Origin: Arcticibacterium luteifluviistationis
Lineage (GTDB): Bacteria > Bacteroidota > Bacteroidia > Cytophagales > Spirosomataceae
Assembly (NCBI RefSeq): GCF_003258705.1
Contig: NZ_CP029480.1
Coordinates: forward strand, 4,340,001-4,404,000
Direction: 5' to 3'
Length of the DNA: 64,000 nucleotides
The notes beneath the pieces were generated by a model, which was not told the origin of the DNA, ran no database searches, and saw only the letters and a program-made list of their open reading frames with translations. The position numbers and the translations under genes were made by a program. Below are positions 60,664-64,000 of the stretch, piece by piece; positions within the stretch are counted from its first letter, which is position 1, and every line of letters starts with the position of its first letter.

Positions 60664-63600
60664 TCAATAGATAAAATAGAGGTTGCTTATTATTTCTAGC
60701 TGCTACGAGTATATTCTTATTGCGAAGTGTGACAAAATTAAGGTCTTTTACTTCACCGGGTAGGTTTAAGCCAGAACTGGTAGATGGGACAAAGTTGTTT
60801 TTACCGTCATTTATTAATAAAGATCCTCTACTGGCATCCAATGTGTTAAACTGTGGTATCATATTTCTTGAATTCCCTGCAAGTATTATATCTCCAAAGC
60901 TATCGCCGTTAACATCTTTAATGGTAATAGCTTTAATACATGCTAACTGTACTTCTGTAGGTAATTCACGTACTGTAAATGTTCCATCACCATTATTAAG
61001 GGCTATAATAGATTTTAAGTAGTTAACCTCTAAGGTTTTTGAGTTCTCAAGGGCTTTGTTGCCAAAGAGGTCAGCTAGAGATTTATCTGCATAATCTGCA
61101 TGTTTGAGGTTATTGCTTTTTAAAGCAGGGAATTGGTCCATCATCTCTCTTTTTAGAAATACGGGCACGTCCCTTCCATTAATTGTTTTTGTCATTACTT
61201 TATCGGTGGTGCCATTTCCGTCAAAGTCATAAACAAACATCTTAATTGGCTTTTCTTGATTTACTTTGAGCGAAAAGTTTTGACCAATGTTTCCAAGTAC
61301 TAAATCTATATCGCCGTCATTGTCGAGGTCTGAACTTGTTATTGCACCCCAAAAACCATATAGGTTTTCAAGGCCATTTTCTATGCGATCGAATTTTCCA
61401 GCTTTAAAACGATAAGTTATGGGCTCCATCCAATCTCCTACAATTGTCAACTCTTTAGACTTGTCGCCATCTATATCAGACCATGTGGCTGAAGTAACCA
61501 TACCTAATGTTTGAAAATCAGGGTTTAGAGATTTTGAGACATCCGTAAATTTTCCATTACCCTCATTTTGATAGATAAAAGATGGTGGGATGGTACCGTA
61601 TTGCTTTGGGAATGACCTACTTCCTACAAAAAGATCAAGGTCGCCATCAAGGTCATAATCAATAGGTAAGACCGTGGAGGTATTATACGTATTCCCAGGT
61701 ATCGCTTTTAAATCGTATTTAAAGTTTGCTTTACCATCATTAATATAAAGACGGTCTTTTAATTCTATGGAGCCAGTTTCGGCCTCATTTCCGCCAGTTC
61801 CAAAATATATATCGGGATGTCCATCTCCATTAGCATCGAAAATGGCAACAGAAATGTCTTCAAATGGTGCAAAGATTTCTAAATCATTCTGCTTTGATTT
61901 TTGAAAGCCTTTTTCGTTTTGTAAGTAAATTTGGCTTGCTTGGTTTTTGCTTCCGCAAATGACTATATCTTCTAATTTATCACCATTTAAGTCGCCAATT
62001 GCCATGCTCGGTCCTTCTGCAGAGAGTTTAAATGGAATGTTTTTCTCAAAGTAGTAATCTTCATATTGGTTTTCCAGATGAGCCTCTATGTCAAACTGGA
62101 TAGGAGTGAAAGTATTTTTGATAGAGGCCGTTTTCGGTATGTTTTTATTTTTTTCTACTAAACTATAGTCTACGGTATAAAGGCTATCTGACTTTACCTG
62201 ATAGAACTTACTAATGGTATTGTTTGGCCAGATAATTTCTGTAGAGTCTATTTCCGTCCAATCTCCTAAACCAAAAGTTAATGGATATGCCGTACTTGAC
62301 TGAAAGCCCCTACTAGGCATTAATTGTTTGGTAAGAACTTCATCATTATTGTATAGGTTAACTACTGCTCCTATGGCAAACGTGTTTTGCCCGAATCCCT
62401 TAATTTTATAGGTTATGTAATGATTTTGAGTACTAGAGTTATTTTGAAAAATAAAAGCGGCTTGGTTGACATTGTTTACTACTAAGTCTAGGTCGCCATC
62501 ATTATCTAGATCGGCATAAGATGCACCATTAGAAAAGGAAGGAATATCTGGGGTCCAGTTCTTCTCTTCCTTAAACGCTAGGCCACCTTCATTTTTAAAG
62601 AAAAGATTATTGATTGGCTTCTTTGGCATATGTGCCAAAATGTTCTTGATACTTTCTTTTTTGCCTGAGTTTGCCATGTTTTGCGAAACTTCATCGGCAA
62701 AGAAATCAATGAAATCTTGGTCAATTACATCATGCTGAATCCCATTACATATATATATATCTGAGTTGCGGTCATTATCAGCATCAAATATCAAAGCACC
62801 CCAGCTCCAATCACTAGCTTCTAAACCAGAATAATTCGCTATTTCTGAAAATTCGCCCTTCCCATTATTTAGTTGAAGGGTGTTTTGCATGTATTGATGA
62901 TAAAAGCCCCTTTGGAGTCTAAGACTATAGGCATAATGAGAATCAAAAGCTGTTGTGGTTTTTAGCCTTTGCTCTTCTTTTGGTAACATGTCGGTTACAA
63001 ATATTTCAGGGTAGCCATCATTATTTATATCCGCCATGTCGGCTCCCATGGAGGCAAAAGAAGTGTGCCCAATCCTGTTTTCGATATCTTCTTTAAAGCT
63101 GCCATCTTTTTGGTTTATATAGAGGTAGTCTTTTTCGTAAAAATCATTTGACACGTAGATGTCTGGATAGTGGTCATTGTTTACATCGCCAACGGTTACT
63201 CCCAAACCGAACCCAATTAAACTACCAAATATTCCAGCTTCTTCGCTTACATCTACGAAAGAAGGTATCAACTCATTTTCGCCATTGTATTGACTGTCAT
63301 TTCGTAGAAGTTTATCTCCTCCGCCTTTTAAAAAGTCTTTAACCGGCCAGTTTTCTGCACGTAGGTCTCGATTATTAGCGTTGTTTAGGGTATTTACTGG
63401 TATAAAACTGTTGTTTAGAATATAAACATCCAGATCGCCGTCAAGGTCATAATCAAAAAATGCTGCATGGGTTGTGTAACCGGAATCTGCGAGTCCATAT
63501 TCAGAAGCTTTTTCTGTAAAAGTGAGGTCGCCATTATTTATGAAAAGAGCATTTTCCTGACCCACTGTTTTTTGGTAACCAGCATTACAAACATAAATAT

Positions 63601-63973
63601 CTAATAAGCCGTCGGCATTTATATCCACCATTATCACGCCTGTACTCCACTGTTTGTCTAGACTAGTTCCAGAGTTTTCTGTGATATCTTGAAAGTGAAA
63701 ATCACCTTGATTGATATATAGTTTATTGCTCCCTTGATTTGCCGTAAAGTAAATGTCTGCCAGACCGTCGTTGTTGATATCACCAATGGCCACCCCACCA
63801 CCGTTGTAGAAATTACGATAATTGAATATGTTTTGGTCTTCTGTGTTGTTTACTTGATTGATGAAAGAAATTCCGATCTCATCATTGTCTTTAAGTTCAA
63901 ATAGCGTGTTGTGCTTCTCACTTTTACAGGAGAATAGTGCAAAAAGTAAAAAGAGGGATAATAGTGTTTTCAA
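60656..63973 (-). CDS. VCBS/FG-GAP-repeat lipoprotein with ASPIC/UnbV domain (first copy)
   Basis: A 1105-residue lipoprotein (lipobox LFSC, Cys16). Start is TTG 63973; an in-frame stop lies 8 codons upstream (63995-63997) with no ATG between. Repeats carry GDINNDGLADIYFTANQG, VDINADGLLDIYVCNAG, FFDYDLDGDLDVYILNN and similar calcium loops, an ASPIC-like middle (GAVVNLYNNDEVLTKQ ... PSRGFQSSTAYPLTFG), and a second propeller. It ends KNILVAARNNKQPLFYLLNE. Such proteins often accompany SusC/SusD systems in Cytophagales; the promoter and any partner lie beyond the window. Confidence 0.85.
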   Translation of the reverse strand: MKTLLSLFLLFALFSCKSEKHNTLFELKDNDEIGISFINQVNNTEDQNIFNYRNFYNGGGVAIGDINNDGLADIYFTANQGSNKLYINQGDFHFQDITENSGTSLDKQWSTGVIMVDINADGLLDIYVCNAGYQKTVGQENALFINNGDLTFTEKASEYGLADSGYTTHAAFFDYDLDGDLDVYILNNSFIPVNTLNNANNRDLRAENWPVKDFLKGGGDKLLRNDSQYNGENELIPSFVDVSEEAGIFGSLIGFGLGVTVGDVNNDHYPDIYVSNDFYEKDYLYINQKDGSFKEDIENRIGHTSFASMGADMADINNDGYPEIFVTDMLPKEEQRLKTTTAFDSHYAYSLRLQRGFYHQYMQNTLQLNNGKGEFSEIANYSGLEASDWSWGALIFDADNDRNSDIYICNGIQHDVIDQDFIDFFADEVSQNMANSGKKESIKNILAHMPKKPINNLFFKNEGGLAFKEEKNWTPDIPSFSNGASYADLDNDGDLDLVVNNVNQAAFIFQNNSSTQNHYITYKIKGFGQNTFAIGAVVNLYNNDEVLTKQLMPSRGFQSSTAYPLTFGLGDWTEIDSTEIIWPNNTISKFYQVKSDSLYTVDYSLVEKNKNIPKTASIKNTFTPIQFDIEAHLENQYEDYYFEKNIPFKLSAEGPSMAIGDLNGDKLEDIVICGSKNQASQIYLQNEKGFQKSKQNDLEIFAPFEDISVAIFDANGDGHPDIYFGTGGNEAETGSIELKDRLYINDGKANFKYDLKAIPGNTYNTSTVLPIDYDLDGDLDLFVGSRSFPKQYGTIPPSFIYQNEGNGKFTDVSKSLNPDFQTLGMVTSATWSDIDGDKSKELTIVGDWMEPITYRFKAGKFDRIENGLENLYGFWGAITSSDLDNDGDIDLVLGNIGQNFSLKVNQEKPIKMFVYDFDGNGTTDKVMTKTINGRDVPVFLKREMMDQFPALKSNNLKHADYADKSLADLFGNKALENSKTLEVNYLKSIIALNNGDGTFTVRELPTEVQLACIKAITIKDVNGDSFGDIILAGNSRNMIPQFNTLDASRGSLLINDGKNNFVPSTSSGLNLPGEVKDLNFVTLRNKNILVAARNNKQPLFYLLNE

Positions 63974-64000
63974 GTTTTTATAGGTCGCTAAGTTCTAAAT

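Noticed and set aside
1-64000. tRNA, rRNA, CRISPR, insertion sequences, phage genes, restriction or defence systems
   Set aside because: I looked through all gaps and coding regions for these and saw none; no regularly spaced repeats, transposase or integrase motifs are present.

Overview
The window looks like ordinary chromosomal sequence of a member of the Bacteroidota, most likely order Cytophagales. The evidence is low GC, family content typical of that group (DUF5606, DUF4292, DUF6702, YpdA, FucP-type carriers, long VCBS/FG-GAP lipoproteins, a membrane-bound MutS-like ATPase), and promoters of the Bacteroidota type (TTG, 17-20 nt, TAnnTTTG) rather than the sigma-70 type of enterobacteria. 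Several start codons are TTG or GTG. I saw no rRNA, tRNA, CRISPR array, insertion sequence, prophage or integrase. No gene-free stretch exceeds 300 bases; the longest is 3508-3793.

Left part (1-21.9 kb): the 3' end of ilvC, then ilvA (branched-chain amino acids); an exonuclease and YpdA; rseP with a DUF6702 gene; a MarR regulator with a likely self-operator; a CtpA protease; nadA with a secreted YD-like protein; DUF5606; an SDR divergent from mlaE-mlaF (lipid transport); a beta-CASP metallo-hydrolase downstream of purH; a Tat-type asparaginase lipoprotein; a DEAD-box helicase, a membrane-anchored AraC regulator and a DUF2306 protein; and an MscS channel.

Middle (22-41 kb): a hexuronate module (uxuA, a small unannotated ORF, an SDR, and a divergent LacI regulator); queA with a small membrane protein; a PduO-type adenosyltransferase; comEC-panB; a TPR-DUF4292-EnvC envelope operon; a TMTC-like GT-C/TPR membrane protein facing a second TPR gene; purU; an outer-membrane-like protein; and a FucP-family sugar carrier.

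Right part (41-64 kb): purB divergent from an aquaglyceroporin followed by xylA; a three-gene cassette of NodU/CmcH-type carbamoyltransferase, a 49-residue DUF5989 protein (recovered here by reading the minus strand) and an SxtJ-like protein; recG divergent from the MutS-like membrane ATPase and a FUSC-family protein; a flippase-murE pair; and a three-gene overlapping operon of two paralogous 1.1-kilo-residue VCBS/ASPIC lipoproteins plus a small lipoprotein, whose upstream region lies beyond the window.

Together the window holds much core metabolism (ilv, nad, pan, three pur genes, murE, queA) with envelope functions. The most interesting items are the carbamoyltransferase-DUF5989-SxtJ cassette, the VCBS lipoprotein operon, the small ORF inside the uxuA operon, the MutS-like membrane protein, operator-like palindromes over promoter elements, and several convergent gene pairs that share their stop codons.
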